A DNA stretch of 64,000 bases, taken from the NCBI RefSeq assembly GCF_003201475.1, contig NZ_QJJK01000010.1, positions 1-64,000 on the forward strand, given 5' to 3'. Of the stretch, positions 8,977-17,859 are shown one piece after another. The stretch is from Chelatococcus asaccharovorans (GTDB lineage Bacteria; Pseudomonadota; Alphaproteobacteria; Rhizobiales; Beijerinckiaceae). A model generated the notes under the pieces. The model made no database searches. It was given only the letters and a program-made list of their open reading frames with translations, and was not told where the DNA came from. Positions within the stretch are counted from its first letter, which is position 1, and each line of letters begins with the position of its first letter. The position numbers and the translations under genes were made by a program.

Positions 8977-9398
8977 TCAGTCCTCGGCGGGCGAGCGGCA
9001 TGGTCGCGGCCGCCGCGCGGACTCGATCCGCGCATGCGTGAAACCCGCCATGTCTCGGGCAGAGCGTCACGCCAATCCGCTGAACACGATGCTCCCTGCA
9101 TAGGCGAAACCCCACCCGCCGCTCTCTTGTGAAGGAGGCAGTCGATCGGACATCGACTTCATCGACTATTATTCGACTCTCGTGTCGAGTCAAGCGACTT
9201 GCGATCGCGCCCGTGATCCGTGCGGGTCGCCAGGGGCCGCTGTGCGGCGCATAGCGCCGAGGGCGACCGGATCTCGGTCTGTTGGGAAGCCGGTCCGACC
9301 GGACTCTGCCGGCCAAGTTGTGATGTCCGGGCGCGCCGGCGCACGCGCCGAGGCGGACCAGCCCGGTTTGGCTCCGGCGAGAGGCCTGCGAACCGGCG
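8977..9398. other. Intergenic region ahead of the aromatic operon
   Basis: No gene is supported here. The stretch near 9130-9195 is richer in A+T than its surroundings and repeats the motif TCGAC several times. It holds the best promoter candidate for the leftward operon (separate entry). The part nearest 9398 is GC-rich and featureless to my reading. Confidence 0.5.
9166..9193 (-). promoter_or_regulatory. Candidate promoter with an embedded inverted repeat for the aromatic operon
   Basis: Reading leftwards, TTGACT (9193-9188) and TAATAG (9171-9166) are 16 bases apart, a fair sigma-70 match. Between and around them TCGAC and GTCGA form a short inverted repeat, a plausible TetR-type operator. 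The neighbouring TetR gene is broken, so the operator may now be unoccupied. There is no experimental support. Confidence 0.35.
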
Positions 9399-9758
9399 CT
9401 ATGGTTCGGAAGGCCCATAGAAGTGCAGGAACAACTCGATCGCAGCCTCGATCTGCGCGTCGATCTCGGCGCGGCGCGGCGGGGTTGCCGGCAGCAGCAG
9501 GCCACGGATGTCGAGATCGCCTCTCACGATGCTGAGAAACTGGACCGCGGCCAAGGCCGGGTTCGCAACCCGCAGCCGGCCGGCCTCATGCGCTTCTGCG
9601 AGAAGCTTCGCGAGACGCTCCGTGAGGGCCCTCGGGCCGCTTTCGAAGATCGCCGCTCCGATCGCCGGAAATCGCGGCACGACGCCGATGACGGCGCGCT
9701 GCAGGAACATGGTGTGCTCCGACAGGAAGATCTCGACGAATTTCGTGGCGACGCTCCT
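9399..9758 (-). pseudogene. TetR-family regulator, N-terminal DNA-binding domain lost to an IS6 insertion
   Basis: The open frame covers about 120 residues matching the C-terminal ligand-binding helices of TetR/AcrR regulators (FLSEHTMFLQRAVIG..., ending at a stop at 9399). The frame runs without interruption up to 9758, two bases short of the terminal repeat of an IS6-family element at 9760. The helix-turn-helix half is absent and is not found on the far side of the element. An internal ATG at 9710 could still yield a DNA-binding-dead fragment. The gene is upstream of and co-oriented with the aromatic operon, so it was probably its repressor. Loss would leave the operon constitutive or controlled by another factor. 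Confidence 0.82.
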
Positions 9759-9759
9759 C

Positions 9760-9835
9760 GGTTCTGTCGCAAGCGAGGAAATGAGTCAATGAACGTCTGC
9801 TTTGGCCCGTTCGTCAGTAGGCGAGGATTCCGAAC
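9760..9835. repeat. 76-bp inverted copy of the IS6 right end, remnant of an older IS copy
   Basis: Starting with GGTTCTGTCGCAA at 9760, this segment matches the reverse complement of 10657-10582 with about four mismatches over 76 bases. It then stops abruptly where the intact element begins at 9836. It includes a few codons' worth of the C-terminal end of a second transposase copy in opposite orientation. The simplest reading is an earlier IS6 copy, inserted in the TetR gene, that was later truncated by arrival of, or an adjacent deletion by, the present copy. Confidence 0.85.
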
Positions 9836-10657
9836 GGTTCTGTCGCAAACTCTTCGGTAATGACGGCGAGGGCATGAAGGCTCCTTGGTTTCGGGGAGTT
9901 CGCCATGTTCAAGGGTCGTCATTTCGACCGGTCCGTGATCCTGCTGTGTGTACGCTGGTACCCCGCCTACAATCTCAGCCTGCGTGATCTGGAAGAGATG
10001 ATGGCGGAACGTGGCCTGAGCGTCGATCACTCCACTGTGCATCGCTGGGTCGTCCGCTTCGCGCCGCAGCTCCCGGAGCGCTTCAACCGGCGCAAGCGGG
10101 CCGTCACCGGCAAGTGGTACCTGGACGAGACCTACATCAAGGTCCGCGGTCAATGGATGTATCTCTACCGGGCCATCGACAGTGCAGGTGACACGGTGGA
10201 GTTTTTCTTCAGCGAACGCCGCGATCTGATGGCTGCCAAGCGCTTCCTGCGCAGGGCGTTTCAGCGCCATGGCCGCCCCGAGCGGATCGTCATCGACGGT
10301 AGCCAGACCAATCGCGAGGCGGTCATTGCCTGCGATGGCGAAAGCCGGCTGCGTGATCATTCACGACGAAATCTGACGCCGATCCGCATTCGGCAGAGCC
10401 AGTACCTGAACAACCGCATCGAGCAGGATCATCGGCGTATCAAGCGCCGCATCGGATCAATGCTCGGCTTCAAGTCGCAGGCGAGCGCAACAATCATCCT
10501 GTCCGGCATCGAGATGATCCACATGATGCGCAAACGTCAGGCGAGATATGCCTACAATCCCCATCCCTCGATCGTCGAGCAGTTCGGAATCCTCGCCTAC
10601 TGACGAACGGGCCAAGGCAGACGTTCACTAACTCATTTCCTCGTTTGCGACAGAACC
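9836..10657 (+). mobile_element. IS6-family insertion sequence (822 bp)
   Basis: The terminal sequence GGTTCTGTCGCAAA at 9836 is inverted at 10657, bounding one transposase gene. The length and the ends (compare GGCACTGTTGCAAA of IS26) fit the IS6 family. There is no 8-bp target duplication: left of the element is the older IS remnant and right of it a dispersed palindromic repeat. This is expected if the copy arrived by intramolecular replicative transposition with deletion. It separates the TetR remnant from the SRPBCC gene and probably caused the loss of everything that once lay between them. Confidence 0.88.
9905..10603 (+). CDS. IS6-family transposase
   Basis: A 232-residue DDE transposase, full length for the family. 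Asp74 (LDETYIKV), Asp131 (VIDGSQTNREAV) and Glu173 (NNRIEQDHRRIKRR) form the catalytic triad. An N-terminal helix-turn-helix (LRDLEEMMAERGLSVDHSTV) precedes it. Frame and active site are intact, so the element may still be active. IS6 enzymes form cointegrates and move neighbouring DNA, which suits the rearranged surroundings: a second end in inverted orientation to the left and a truncated regulator. Confidence 0.93.
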   Translation: MFKGRHFDRSVILLCVRWYPAYNLSLRDLEEMMAERGLSVDHSTVHRWVVRFAPQLPERFNRRKRAVTGKWYLDETYIKVRGQWMYLYRAIDSAGDTVEFFFSERRDLMAAKRFLRRAFQRHGRPERIVIDGSQTNREAVIACDGESRLRDHSRRNLTPIRIRQSQYLNNRIEQDHRRIKRRIGSMLGFKSQASATIILSGIEMIHMMRKRQARYAYNPHPSIVEQFGILAY

Positions 10658-10688
10658 AGATGGAATCGTCTGATGCCATATAAGTCTA

Positions 10689-10743
10689 TGGATTTGCTCG
10701 TTAATTTTTGAGCGGAGCAAGTCCGCAAAAGACGGACTTGTTC
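10689..10743. repeat. Dispersed palindromic repeat, left flank of the SRPBCC gene
   Basis: About 55 bp containing ATTTGCTCGTTAATTTTTGA followed by the stem CAAGTCCG/CGGACTTG (10718-10725 and 10733-10740, seven-base loop). A close copy in opposite orientation lies at 11241-11297, so the SRPBCC gene is bracketed by inverted repeats. Related copies occur at 58795-58912 and, in part, at 47574-47593. Confidence 0.75.
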
Positions 10744-11183
10744 TACCGCGCCTTGACGGCCTTCTCCAGGGCGACGATTCCCGCTGCGAAGGTATCCTGT
10801 CCGACCTGCTGGCGAATGCGCGCCTCGTCCTCCGGGCCGACGTCGAAGGTGGCGTACCATTCCACGAAGGTCTTGTTGCCTTCAGTAATGGGCTTGACCG
10901 CGAAAGTCGCCACATAGTTCTCGATCGGCATCGGCGAGACGAGGATGTTATAGGTGAAGCTGCGGTCGAGATCGGAGAAGGACAGCAGACGTTCGCGCAG
11001 GTGGCCGCCTGCAGTCGTCGTGAAATTACGGACGCAGCCGACCTGATCACTCGGCTTGCCATCCTCGACGTCGCTTTTCGCAATCAAGGGATGCCACTCG
11101 CCGTGACCATTATAGTCACGCGCATAGGCCCAGACCTTGTCGACGGGCGCGTCGATGATTCCGCTGACATAAACCTTGGCCAT
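10743..11183 (-). CDS. SRPBCC-family (START/Bet v 1-like) protein
   Basis: A 146-residue protein of the SRPBCC fold. The opening VYVSGIIDAPVDKVWAYARD is the usual first strand and helix of polyketide-cyclase-like proteins. The end, EARIRQQVGQDTFAAGIVAL, is the long C-terminal helix that caps the ligand cavity. I start at the ATG at 11183, with GGGAGA upstream; an earlier ATG has no ribosome site. It has no signal peptide. It stands alone as a single gene between inverted dispersed repeats and next to an IS6 element, so its present neighbours say nothing reliable about its role. It would bind or convert a hydrophobic ligand. Confidence 0.85.
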   Translation of the reverse strand: MAKVYVSGIIDAPVDKVWAYARDYNGHGEWHPLIAKSDVEDGKPSDQVGCVRNFTTTAGGHLRERLLSFSDLDRSFTYNILVSPMPIENYVATFAVKPITEGNKTFVEWYATFDVGPEDEARIRQQVGQDTFAAGIVALEKAVKAR

Positions 11184-11240
11184 CGCGTTTTCTCCCGCAG
11201 TCTTGTTGCTCGAATAGGTTTGGTTCGTTCCAGGATCTCC

Positions 11241-11297
11241 AGAGCAAGTCCGTCTGTTGCGGACTTGGCTCGGCTCCAAAATTAACAAGCAAATTCA
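11241..11297. repeat. Dispersed palindromic repeat, right flank of the SRPBCC gene (inverted copy)
   Basis: The stem CAAGTCCG (11245-11252) and CGGACTTG (11260-11267) encloses a seven-base loop and is followed by CCAAAATTAACAAGCAAATT. Read on the minus strand it matches 10689-10743 closely. The two copies face each other across the SRPBCC gene. Confidence 0.75.
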
Positions 11298-11305
11298 GCG
11301 GCTCT

Positions 11306-11407
11306 AGAGCATTTTCGAGCGAAGTGGACACCGGTTCGCGTGAAGAAAATGCGCTAAAACAAAGACATGGAGCATTTTCGCGATTCGGAGAAACGCGAAA
11401 ATGCTCT
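11306..11407. repeat. Second type of intergenic palindromic repeat
   Basis: AGAGCATTTTCG at 11306 recurs inverted as CGAAAATGCTCT at 11396-11407. An internal AGCATTTTCGCG near 11371 gives further pairing, so the unit can fold into a large cruciform. I recall similar GAGCATTTTCGAGCGAAGTGG-like units as a common intergenic repeat in Hyphomicrobiales genomes. Its right end contributes the stop codon of the adjoining TIM-barrel gene (TAG read from 11408-11406). Confidence 0.7.
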
Positions 11408-12251
11408 AGGACACGTCGCCGCCCGTGCGACGGATCGTCTTGAAATGCCGCGTCTGCTCGGTGAGCGCGATCTCCGAGGGCAGGCGCTCCATGCTGCTGG
11501 CGCCGTAGAAGCCATGACAGGCCGGGCATCGGTCGAGCACATAGCGCGCGTCCTCCGGTGTGGAAATCGGCCCGCCGTGGCACAGGATGATGACGTTGTC
11601 GCGAACAGCACGTGCAGCGGCCGCAATCGCGGCGATCCGCGCGACGCAGTCGTCGAGGGTCAGGGCGGTCTCCGCACCGATGGCGCCACCCGTCGTCAGC
11701 CCCATATGGGCAACGATGATGTCGGCGCCAGCTTCGGTCATGGCGCGGGCATCATCTTCGTTGAACACATAAGGTGTCGTCAGCATGTTCTTGGCATGGG
11801 CCAACCGGATGAGATCGACCTCCAGGTCGTAGCCCATGCCGGTCTCTTCCAGATTGGCGCGGAAGACGCCGTCGATCAGGCCGACGGTCGGGAAATTCTG
11901 CACCCCGGCGAAGCCGATGGCTTTCAGATGATCGAGAAAGCTGTCGAAATGGCAGAATGGATCGGTGCCGTTCACACCCGCCAGAACGGGCGTGTGCCGC
12001 ACGACCGGGAGGACCTCGCGGGCCATGTCCACGACGATCTCGTTGGCATTGCCATAAGCGAGAACGCCGGCGAGAGAACCACGCCCTGCCATGCGGTAGC
12101 GGCCTGAATTGTAAATGACGATGAGGTCGATGCCGCCGGCCTCCTCACATTTGGCCGACAGACCCGTGCCCGCCCCGCCGCCGATGATGGGCTCGCCCCG
12201 CGCGATCATGGCCCGGAAGCGGGCGAGGAGGTCTTGTCTATCAACGGCCAT
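11406..12251 (-). CDS. TIM-barrel 'phosphoenolpyruvate hydrolase' family protein (PF09370-like)
   Basis: A 281-residue protein with the hallmarks of the TIM-barrel signal-transduction/PEP hydrolase-like family: [30 protein letters not shown] near the start and [17 protein letters not shown] in the second half. The ATG at 12251 overlaps the preceding Tm-1-like gene by 11 bases. In the plant protein Tm-1 these two domains are fused in one chain. Here they are separate, overlapping genes, which supports a physical or functional pairing. The biochemical role of the pair in bacteria is not established to my knowledge. The stop codon is supplied by a palindromic repeat, so the last residues may vary between strains. 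Confidence 0.85.
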   Translation of the reverse strand: MAVDRQDLLARFRAMIARGEPIIGGGAGTGLSAKCEEAGGIDLIVIYNSGRYRMAGRGSLAGVLAYGNANEIVVDMAREVLPVVRHTPVLAGVNGTDPFCHFDSFLDHLKAIGFAGVQNFPTVGLIDGVFRANLEETGMGYDLEVDLIRLAHAKNMLTTPYVFNEDDARAMTEAGADIIVAHMGLTTGGAIGAETALTLDDCVARIAAIAAAARAVRDNVIILCHGGPISTPEDARYVLDRCPACHGFYGASSMERLPSEIALTEQTRHFKTIRRTGGDVS

Positions 12252-13461
12252 GACTGGCACTCCGGACTGCATCTTCAAGCTCTTGGACGACGATATCCGC
12301 AAAGGCTTCGTCATTGATGGCGTGGGGGACACGCATGATCCTTCGTCGCTTCGTCTGCTTTACGGTGCGCTCCAGCGCATTGAAGAGGGCGGCGTCCGCC
12401 TCGGGATCATGGAACGCCTGGCCGGGCGCATCGAGCAGGGAGACCCCGCCGAGGGGCAGGAGGAAGCGGACCTCGCCCTCGCAGCGGTTGAGCCGTTCGC
12501 CGATCCACTCGCCCATGCGGGCGTTCTCGTCCGCTGTCGTGCGCATGAGCGTCACCTGCGGGTTGTGGTGATAGAACAGCCTGCCCGCATAGCGCTCCGG
12601 CACCGTCTCGGGCGCGCCGAAATTCACCATGTCGAGCGCGCCGCAGGACCCGACATAGGGCACCTTTGAGCGCGCGATCGCACCGAACCGGTCGTCCGTA
12701 CAGGGGAAGATGCCACCCATCAGCCGATCGCAGACCTCGGTGGTGGTGAGATCGGCGACCGCGGCGAGAAGCCCGGACGAGGCGAGCTTTTCCATGGACT
12801 GGCCACCGGTGCCCGTGGCGTGAAAGACGAGGCAGTCGTACCGTGCCGCAAGACGTTCGGTCACCGCATTCACGCAGGGCGTGGTGACGCCGAACATGGT
12901 GAGGCCGACGGCCGGCCTGGTTTCGGCGTGGTTGTCCCGCTTCGGGCGATGGCGCGCCATGCCGGCCATCGCATGGGCGGCATTGGCCAGAACCACGCGC
13001 GCTATGCGGTTGAGCCCGGCGATATCCGTCACGGAATACATCATGGCGATGTCGCTCGGGCCGACATAACCGGCGACCTGGCCCGAGGCGACCGTCGAGA
13101 CGATCAGCTTCGGGACGCCGATCGGCAGTGCCCGAAGGGCCGGCGCAACCAGCGCCGTGCCGCCCGAGCCGCCGATGCCGATTACGCCGGCGACATCATT
13201 GCGGCTGGCGAGGAAGCGCTGGAATGCCTCCGCCATGGCGGCGACGGCCGTGCCGCGGTCACCGGTGAAGACCGCTTCAGTGCCGCCGGGATGGTGGCCG
13301 GCGATCTCGCGGGCGGATATGTCGGCCGCCCCGCCATGCGGCAGGGTCGAGAGATCGGCCGTAACAGCCGCAACGCCGTCTGCACGGACGAGATCGCGGA
13401 TATAGGCGAGCTCGGCGCCCTTGGTGTCGGCAGTACCCACCACATAGACGCGGCCGGTCAT
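12241..13461 (-). CDS. Tm-1-like ATP-binding domain protein (UPF0261)
   Basis: A 406-residue member of the Tm-1-like/UPF0261 family. Typical segments are [16 protein letters not shown] at the N terminus, [21 protein letters not shown] mid-protein and [14 protein letters not shown] further on. The family binds ATP, and its best-known member is the tomato antiviral Tm-1. It overlaps the ThuA gene (ATGA at 13461) and the TIM-barrel gene, forming the downstream end of a sugar-importer operon. In bacteria it usually travels with the TIM-barrel partner, as here. A metabolic role in processing the imported compound is likely but unspecified. Confidence 0.88.
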   Translation of the reverse strand: MTGRVYVVGTADTKGAELAYIRDLVRADGVAAVTADLSTLPHGGAADISAREIAGHHPGGTEAVFTGDRGTAVAAMAEAFQRFLASRNDVAGVIGIGGSGGTALVAPALRALPIGVPKLIVSTVASGQVAGYVGPSDIAMMYSVTDIAGLNRIARVVLANAAHAMAGMARHRPKRDNHAETRPAVGLTMFGVTTPCVNAVTERLAARYDCLVFHATGTGGQSMEKLASSGLLAAVADLTTTEVCDRLMGGIFPCTDDRFGAIARSKVPYVGSCGALDMVNFGAPETVPERYAGRLFYHHNPQVTLMRTTADENARMGEWIGERLNRCEGEVRFLLPLGGVSLLDAPGQAFHDPEADAALFNALERTVKQTKRRRIMRVPHAINDEAFADIVVQELEDAVRSASHGR

Positions 13462-14180
13462 GGGATCGGCTCCATGGGAGCGACGCGCTCGTTGACGAAG
13501 GCCTGTTGCGCAATCGCATCCGGCCTGGCCCAGCGGATCCCGTTGGCGATCACGTGGATGACCGTCGGATCATGATAGGTGGGAAAGGTTTCGTGCCCCG
13601 GCTGGAAATAGAAGATGCGGCCGAGGCCCCGCTTGTAGCAGCAGCCGCTGCGGAACGCCTCGCCGCCCTTGAACCAGCCGAGGAAGACGATCTCGTCCGG
13701 CGCCGGCACGGCGAAGGGCTCGCCATACATTTCCTCCCGTTCGAGCGTGAAATGGGCCGGAATGCCGGCTGCAATCGGGTGGGAGGGATCGACCGTCCAG
13801 ATGCGTTCGCGCTCGCCGTCGGCGCGCCATTTCAGGGTGCAGGGGGTCCCCATCAGGCGTTTGAACACCTTGGAGAAATGCCCGGAGTGCAGCACGACGA
13901 GGCCCATGCCCGCATGGACCCGCGCGCAGACGCGCATCGCGAGGTCGTCGCTGACCTCGTCATGGTGACGGTGCCCCCACCAAACGAGCACATCCGTCTG
14001 GTCGAGGACTTCATCCGGCAGGCCCTGCGCCGGTTCGTCGAGCGTTGCGGTGCCGATCTCTCCGAGGTCGTGGTGGGAGAGCCCCGCCCGCAAGGCCTCG
14101 TGGATCCCCTGCGGATAGATTGCTGCCACGGCCGGATTGGCTTTCTCGTGGCGATATTCGTTCCAGATGGTCACGCGCAT
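13458..14180 (-). CDS. ThuA-family protein
   Basis: A 240-residue ThuA-like protein with a glutamine-amidotransferase-like fold. Telltale segments are [34 protein letters not shown] and [15 protein letters not shown]. ThuA with ThuB takes part in trehalose and disaccharide use in Sinorhizobium through 3-keto derivatives; no ThuB dehydrogenase lies next to it here. The ATG at 14180 follows the second permease gene by 13 bases, with GGGA nine bases upstream. Position in the operon suggests that it acts on the sugar carried by the importer. Confidence 0.88.
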   Translation of the reverse strand: MRVTIWNEYRHEKANPAVAAIYPQGIHEALRAGLSHHDLGEIGTATLDEPAQGLPDEVLDQTDVLVWWGHRHHDEVSDDLAMRVCARVHAGMGLVVLHSGHFSKVFKRLMGTPCTLKWRADGERERIWTVDPSHPIAAGIPAHFTLEREEMYGEPFAVPAPDEIVFLGWFKGGEAFRSGCCYKRGLGRIFYFQPGHETFPTYHDPTVIHVIANGIRWARPDAIAQQAFVNERVAPMEPIP

Positions 14181-14193
14181 GGCAGGCGTCCCT

Positions 14194-15033
14194 TCATTTC
14201 AGCGCACCAGCCGTCAGGCCGGCGACGATTTTCCGCTGCATGATGAGGAAAAGGATGATGACGGGGGCGACGAAGACCGAGGAGAAGGCCATCACACGAT
14301 GCCAGTCCGCATATTCGGCGCCGACGAAGCTGTAGATGCCGACCGTCGCCGGCTGAAGCTCCTGGTCGCTCATCAGGGTCAGCGCATAGACGAACTGGCC
14401 GTAGGCCTGCACGAAGGCGAGCGTGCCGACGACGATGAGCGGCGTGCGCATCAAGGGAAGCACGATGCGCCAGAAGGTCTGCCAGCTGTTGCAGCCATCG
14501 ACGCGGGAGGCTTCCTCAAGCTCGATCGGCACCTGGCGGAACATCGGGCGCAGCACCACCAGCGCAAAGGCCAATGTCTTCGAGGTTGTCGCCAGAATGA
14601 CCGCCGCGAAGGTATTGAGGATATCGAGTGCCCGGAAGATGATGAACATCGGCGTCGCCAGCAAGGCCTCGGGAAAGACTTGCAGCATCAGCACCGTGAC
14701 CAGGGCAACATCGACAAGCCGGTTGCGCAGGCGGCTCATCGCATAGGCGCCCATGGCGCCCATGACGAGCGTGAGAATCGTCACCGGCGCGGCGATGGCG
14801 ATGCTGTTGCGCAAATAGCGGAGGACGTTCTCCCGGGCGAAGACATGGGCAAAGGCCTCGAGCGTCGGATTTTGCGGAATGAGCGTCGGCGGATTGGCGA
14901 AGATCTCCGCCGAGGTCTTGAGCCCCGACGTGAACATCCAGTAGATCGGGAAGAGATAAAGCGCGACGCCGCAAATCGCGATCAAGGTATAGGGCCAGCC
15001 GACACGCGGCGCGGTCGCGATACGGACGCTCAC
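14194..15033 (-). CDS. Carbohydrate ABC importer permease (MalG/UgpE type)
   Basis: A 279-residue inner-membrane permease with six predicted membrane segments. The cytoplasmic EAA loop appears as [22 protein letters not shown], the form used by sugar importers of the MalG group. The start is a GTG at 15033 overlapping the partner permease's stop (GTGA). Together the two permeases would form the channel of a type I importer fed by the binding protein at 16012-17253. No ABC ATPase gene is present in the operon, so it must borrow a shared ATPase encoded elsewhere. Confidence 0.92.
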   Translation of the reverse strand: MSVRIATAPRVGWPYTLIAICGVALYLFPIYWMFTSGLKTSAEIFANPPTLIPQNPTLEAFAHVFARENVLRYLRNSIAIAAPVTILTLVMGAMGAYAMSRLRNRLVDVALVTVLMLQVFPEALLATPMFIIFRALDILNTFAAVILATTSKTLAFALVVLRPMFRQVPIELEEASRVDGCNSWQTFWRIVLPLMRTPLIVVGTLAFVQAYGQFVYALTLMSDQELQPATVGIYSFVGAEYADWHRVMAFSSVFVAPVIILFLIMQRKIVAGLTAGALK

Positions 15034-15914
15034 GATACCGCCTCCTTCTTGAGCGTGCGCACGTAAACGAGCGCGACGACGAAGACGATCACGAAGGAAA
15101 AAGTACCGATCGCGGAGCCGATACCGAATTTGAACTGCTGGAAGGAGAATTGGTATGACAAGAGCGGCAAGACGTTGCTCGCGTCCAGCGGCCCGCCCTG
15201 TGTCATCGCGTAGATGAGGTCGAAGGCCCGCATGGTGTAGATCGTGACGAGGCAGGCGACGGCGAGAAGGGTCGCGGTCAGGCTCGGCAAGGTGATGTAA
15301 CGGAACCGCGCGACCGCACCCGCACCGTCGAGCGCGGCCGCCTCATAGAGTTCGCGCGGGATGGCGATGAGGGCGGCGGCGATCAGGATCATGCTGAAGG
15401 GCATGCCGAACCAGATATTGGCGATCGTCACCGAGGTCAGGGCGATACGCGGATCCGACAGCCAGTGCACGCCGGCGTCGACCAGGCCGAGCGACGTCAA
15501 GGCCGCGTTGGCGAGACCGTATTCGGTCGCGAAGATCCATTTCCACAAGGCGCCGACCACGAGCGCGGGCAGCATCCATGCCGCGAGCAAGAGGCCGCGC
15601 AGCAACCCCGCGCCGGGAAACTCCCGCGAGAAGAACAAGGCCACGGAGAGGCCGATCACGATCTGCGCGACAACATTGACGCCGACGAAGAGGATGGAAT
15701 TGATGAAGACCTTGCGGAATGACGGATCCGCGATGACCTCACGGTAGTTATCCAGCCCGATGAAGGGGCGGATCATCGACGAGATGTTCCCCAGGTTCAC
15801 ATCCTGCACGCTCATCACGAGGTTGTAGAACACGGGAAAACCGATGAGCGCCACGAGATACGTGACGGGTATTGCAAGGAATACATAAAGAAGCGGCTGT
15901 TGAGCCTTTGCCAT
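15030..15914 (-). CDS. Carbohydrate ABC importer permease (MalF/UgpA type)
   Basis: A 294-residue permease with an N-terminal membrane anchor and a six-segment core. The EAA loop is YEAAALDGAGAVARFRYITLPSL, as in MalF/UgpA-type sugar permeases. I start at the ATG at 15914, which has GGAG about seven bases upstream; a TTG one codon earlier is possible. It lies about 100 bases downstream of the binding-protein gene and is coupled to the second permease. The substrate is probably a sugar or polyol. Confidence 0.92.
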   Translation of the reverse strand: MAKAQQPLLYVFLAIPVTYLVALIGFPVFYNLVMSVQDVNLGNISSMIRPFIGLDNYREVIADPSFRKVFINSILFVGVNVVAQIVIGLSVALFFSREFPGAGLLRGLLLAAWMLPALVVGALWKWIFATEYGLANAALTSLGLVDAGVHWLSDPRIALTSVTIANIWFGMPFSMILIAAALIAIPRELYEAAALDGAGAVARFRYITLPSLTATLLAVACLVTIYTMRAFDLIYAMTQGGPLDASNVLPLLSYQFSFQQFKFGIGSAIGTFSFVIVFVVALVYVRTLKKEAVS

Positions 15915-16011
15915 CAATCAGCTCCGGAAGCGGCCGGCCGGAAAGGTGATCCGGCCGGCGCGAGCTTTGGCGAGTAAGGGCCCCACCGGACAGGCGAGGC
16001 TGCCCAGCGGG

Positions 16012-17253
16012 TCAGAGTGGGGTTTTTGCGAGAATGGGCTGGATCTTCTTGGCCGCGTCCTGCAGCGCCTGCGCCGATGGTTTCGCGCCGGTCAACGCCT
16101 CCTGGATCGCCGTCTGCAGCGCCTTCGAGATATCCGGCCATTGCGGATGGGGTCCACGCGCCTTGGCCGATTGCATCTGCTCGCGATAGATGCCGTAGGC
16201 CTGCGGCCACCGCGGGTTCTCGACCTTCACATCGGTGCGCGGCGCCAGACGCCCCGTCTTCCAACCCTCGTTCAGGATCTTCGGGTCTGACATGAACTCG
16301 ATGAATTTGAACGCGCCCTCGGGCTGCTTGGCGCCCTTCGGCACGACGAAGACATAGCCGCCGAGCGCCGACGCCGCGATGTTCTTGTCATCCTTCACGG
16401 GCAGCAGGGTCAGACGCCAGTCGAACTTGGCCTCCTTCTCCATGCGCGGCAGTTCCCACGGGCCGCCGAAGGCGATCGCCGTATTCCCGGCCATGAAGGT
16501 GTTGGCGACCTCGTATTGACGCTGGTTGATGACGTCCTTGGAGATGATGCCCGCCTTCATCATGTCGACGAGAAAATCCAGGGCTGCGGTGGCCTCGGGC
16601 TGGTCCAGCTTGTCGATCGAGCCGCCGGCCTGCGTCAGGAACGGGAGAAACTGGAACACGCCCTCCTCAGCCTGAATGGCGCTGAAGCCGAAGCCATAGA
16701 CGTTCTTGGCGGGATCGCGCAGCTTCTCGGCCGCCGCCCTCAGCTCAGACCAGGTGCGCGGCGGCTTGTCCGGGTCGAGCCCCTTGGCGCGGAACATGTC
16801 GGCGTTGTAGTACAGCGCGAGCGTATTGGCATCGCGCGGCACTCCGAAGGTCTTGCCCTGCCACTGCGCCGAAGCCCAGGGGCCCTCGAAGTAGAGGCCG
16901 GGCTTGACGATCTCCGACTTGGCGACGAGAGGCGACAGGTCGGTCAGCGTGCCCTGGCCGGAAAAGCTCGCAACGACAGGATTATCGAGCGTGGCGAGAT
17001 CCGGCACCGAGCCCGTGGCGGTCGCCTTGATCAACTCGGTGACCATGGATGTCGCGGGCACCACGCGCGCCTCGATGCGATATTCGTCCTGCGCCTTGTT
17101 GAAGGCTTCGATACCACCGTAGATCATATCGGTGTCGAGGTTGAACACATGCCACAGCGTGACCGTCTTGGGCGCAGCCATGGCGGTCGTGGCGACCAGG
17201 GATAAAGCGGCCGCGACGGACAAAAGCCCCGCGGACAATCGTTTTGATCTCAC
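16012..17253 (-). CDS. Sugar ABC importer substrate-binding protein
   Basis: A 413-residue extracellular binding protein of family 1. A Sec signal peptide covers about residues 1-26 (hydrophobic SAGLLSVAAALSLVATTAMA, then APK). The mature part begins VTLWHVFNLDTDM and contains LYYNADMFRAKGLDPDKPP, typical of maltose/glycerol-3-phosphate-type binders. The start is GTG with GGGAGGA five bases ahead. It is the first gene of the operon (binding protein, two permeases, ThuA, Tm-1-like, TIM-barrel). The 218-base gap upstream should carry the promoter, though I could not single out a convincing one. Confidence 0.92.
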   Translation of the reverse strand: MRSKRLSAGLLSVAAALSLVATTAMAAPKTVTLWHVFNLDTDMIYGGIEAFNKAQDEYRIEARVVPATSMVTELIKATATGSVPDLATLDNPVVASFSGQGTLTDLSPLVAKSEIVKPGLYFEGPWASAQWQGKTFGVPRDANTLALYYNADMFRAKGLDPDKPPRTWSELRAAAEKLRDPAKNVYGFGFSAIQAEEGVFQFLPFLTQAGGSIDKLDQPEATAALDFLVDMMKAGIISKDVINQRQYEVANTFMAGNTAIAFGGPWELPRMEKEAKFDWRLTLLPVKDDKNIAASALGGYVFVVPKGAKQPEGAFKFIEFMSDPKILNEGWKTGRLAPRTDVKVENPRWPQAYGIYREQMQSAKARGPHPQWPDISKALQTAIQEALTGAKPSAQALQDAAKKIQPILAKTPL

Positions 17254-17471
17254 TGCAGTCCTCCCGATTTTATCGTTGTGCGCGGAGCATGGCAGGGGTG
17301 TCCCACCCGCCGCAATGATCCGCTGATGTCTTTTGGGAAATTATGGGTAACACCGCCCTCTCGTGATCGCTCTCGCGAAAGCCGGCGGCCCCCCTCCGCG
17401 GCCGTAGCATTTGCGCGGCCGTGGCGCGGCTCTTTCTCAAGATAGGCTGCCACGCCGTGGACGGCGGAAGT

Positions 17472-17819
17472 TCACTCCGGCAACCGCCGCGCATAATAGG
17501 TGATGCGCGCCTGCGCATTGCTTGCCGTGCCGATTGCGTCGAGATCGTCCGCCGACAGGACATGAACGAGATAGGCATTCAAACCAGCCGCTCGGAACTT
17601 CCGTCCAATCTCATCATAAACGAGCGCTCTGGAGCCCATGCTGCCACTCAGGATCACAACGGCCGGACATGTCGCATTCTCACAATTTCCGAAGTTCTCG
17701 ACAAGAATCGGTCCGCGCGGCGTTGGCACAGTGATTTGCTGACGAGATGGCTGCGCGTTAGCCGCTGCGGTAAGCAGATAAATAGTGAAATCGGCAATAG
17801 TGACAATGAATGAACGCAT
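17472..17819 (-). pseudogene. Truncated secreted alpha/beta hydrolase (dienelactone-hydrolase-like)
   Basis: The 115 residues hold a signal peptide (to about residue 22, NAQP), the first strands of an alpha/beta hydrolase and an early GSMGSRALVYDEIG oxyanion-region segment. They end at NAQARITYYARRLPE. The nucleophile elbow, acid and histidine parts of the fold are missing, and I find no continuation in the frames downstream (17254-17471). It is therefore the 5' part of a broken gene. The AT-rich gap at 17820-17859 and the low-GC neighbours suggest a recently acquired segment. Confidence 0.65.
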
Positions 17820-17859
17820 GTAAAAATATTTGTTTCTTCTGTTGCAAACTTACGGATCC

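Noticed and set aside
9752-10665. 8-bp target-site duplication of the IS6 element
   Set aside because: The bases flanking the outer ends (CGCTCCTC and AGATGGAA) do not match.
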